Shown piece after piece: positions 5,516 through 6,128 of a stretch of 6,128 bases of DNA. The stretch is taken from contig JAFCGF010000076.1 in assembly GCA_017608295.1 (NCBI GenBank), positions 1 to 6,128 on the forward strand, written 5' to 3'. Position 1 is the first letter of the stretch, and every line of letters begins with the position of its first letter. This DNA is from Candidatus Woesearchaeota archaeon. GTDB taxonomy: Archaea > Nanoarchaeota > Nanoarchaeia > Woesearchaeales > JAGVZT01. Made by a program: the position numbers and the translations under genes. A model generated the notes under the pieces. The model was not told the DNA's origin. It searched no databases and was given only the letters and a program-made list of their open reading frames with translations.

Positions 5516-6128
5516 TTACTTCTTTGTTGCAGGTGCATCCCGGATGCACCGGACATGATCGATTATGTAATTAAAGTAGCTTCCAATGTATTCTTCTGAA
5601 AACCAGTAAATTTCATCAGCAATTGGATTCGTTGGAGTAACTTCATTGGAAAAACCAACAGCCAGTCCGTGACCATTAATCGAATTAGGTGTTGATGTTA
5701 ACCACTCATTACCAGTACCAAACTCTCCGAAATAAAATATGTCAGGACTAATATCAAAAACTTGTTTAACTCCCCATCCACTGCGCATTGCACGGAAATC
5801 TGAAACACCACTCTTTAACAGATGATAAACCTCCTGATTCTCTGGAAAGTTGTCCAGTAACTCCTGCCACTCTGACGAATCGGGTATATGCCATCCATCC
5901 GGGCATATTCCCTGGGTCTCTTCTATTATGGATTCATTCATGGCCGATTCCCAGAGGTATAAACGGCCATAATTTTTATACTGTTCGGAATCGTCATAGT
6001 ACCACCACTCAATGGGAATGGAATCAGGATCTCGGGTTACCGCCAGATCCTCAGCCATCCATACTTGGTCTCCGATCGTTACAATGGGATACCAACGTTC
6101 TTCAATATCCTGCACACCTCTTTTGACT
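5516..6128 (-). CDS. Fib_succ_major domain protein, paralogue of the 3419-4660 lipoprotein (5' end outside window)
   Basis: 203 residues are visible and the frame stays open to the window edge. The GTG at 6113-6115 aligns with an internal valine of the paralogue (KRGVQDIE in both), so it is not a start. The visible part is a complete Fib_succ_major domain: VTIGDQVWMAEDL, GRLYLWESAMN, GICPDGWHIPDSSEWQEL, LTSTPNSINGHGLAVGF, DHVRCIRD. By hand alignment 77 of the first 88 residues (QDIE to LDN) match the paralogue, while the C-terminal half is clearly more divergent and four residues shorter in the loop before DHVRCI. The missing N-terminus presumably carries a lipoprotein signal and Ig-like domains as in the paralogue; the last visible codons (VKRGV) match the end of its BACON-like domain. 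The gene converges on the STAND remnant, just as its paralogue faces the intact STAND-barrel pair. Confidence 0.85.
   Translation of the reverse strand, partial: VKRGVQDIEERWYPIVTIGDQVWMAEDLAVTRDPDSIPIEWWYYDDSEQYKNYGRLYLWESAMNESIIEETQGICPDGWHIPDSSEWQELLDNFPENQEVYHLLKSGVSDFRAMRSGWGVKQVFDISPDIFYFGEFGTGNEWLTSTPNSINGHGLAVGFSNEVTPTNPIADEIYWFSEEYIGSYFNYIIDHVRCIRDAPATKK
5987..6064 (-). repeat. 78-nt block identical to 3899-3976
   Basis: Second copy of the identical block in the paralogous lipoprotein genes, same orientation, 2088 bp away. Its edges are the mismatches at 5986 (C versus G at 3898) and 6065 (T versus C at 3977). Confidence 0.95.

Noticed and set aside
3419..6128. Fib_succ_major copies as targets of a diversity-generating retroelement
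   Set aside because: C-type-lectin-like folds are typical targets, but no reverse transcriptase or template repeat is present, and the paralogues differ by indels and scattered changes rather than adenine-specific substitutions.
1..6128. CRISPR array, tRNA or rRNA genes, insertion sequence
   Set aside because: No regularly spaced repeats, no cloverleaf-like or rRNA-like sequence, and no transposase-like frame were found on either strand.

Overview
The window looks like an accessory region of a Bacteroidota chromosome. The evidence is the protein families (a STAND-type NTPase with C-terminal WD40 repeats, a PorT-like outer-membrane barrel, and BACON and Fibrobacter-succinogenes-major-paralogous lipoprotein domains), the absence of Shine-Dalgarno sequences, a TTTG-N20-TAnnTTT promoter of the Bacteroidota sigma type, and moderate AT richness. 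No ribosomal, tRNA, transposase, phage, CRISPR or reverse-transcriptase gene is visible.

Layout. Positions 1-2112 (+) hold the 3' part of a large gene: the end of a STAND NTPase module, one transmembrane helix, an Ala/Glu/Gln-rich coiled coil and a WD40-like propeller. It is followed 47 bp later by a signal-peptide protein (2160-3242, +) with a short helical, TPR-like region and an outer-membrane beta-barrel. The two are probably one operon. Converging on them is a lipoprotein gene (3419-4660, -) with carboxypeptidase-regulatory-like, BACON-like and Fib_succ_major domains, driven by a recognisable promoter at 4687-4718. A non-coding stretch of about 330 bp (4719-5048) contains a cluster of strong inverted repeats. 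Next comes a broken fragment of a second STAND gene (about 5049-5365, +), carrying an in-frame stop and a one-base frameshift. The window ends in the 3' part of a second Fib_succ_major gene (5516-6128, -).

The second half repeats the first in order and orientation: STAND on +, Fib_succ_major on -. About 2.9 kb is missing from the second copy, namely the rest of the STAND gene and all of the barrel gene. I read this as a tandemly duplicated STAND / barrel / lectin-like-lipoprotein module whose downstream copy has decayed on the STAND side, while its lipoprotein gene remains open and shares a 78-nt identical block with its paralogue.

Working model (inference): the NTPase sits in the cytoplasm, the coiled coil and propeller lie in the periplasm, the barrel protein is in the outer membrane, and the Fib_succ_major lipoprotein is possibly on the cell surface. 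Together these would make an envelope-spanning sensing or conflict system. The N-terminal effector or catalytic part of the STAND protein, which would show what the system does, lies upstream of the window.
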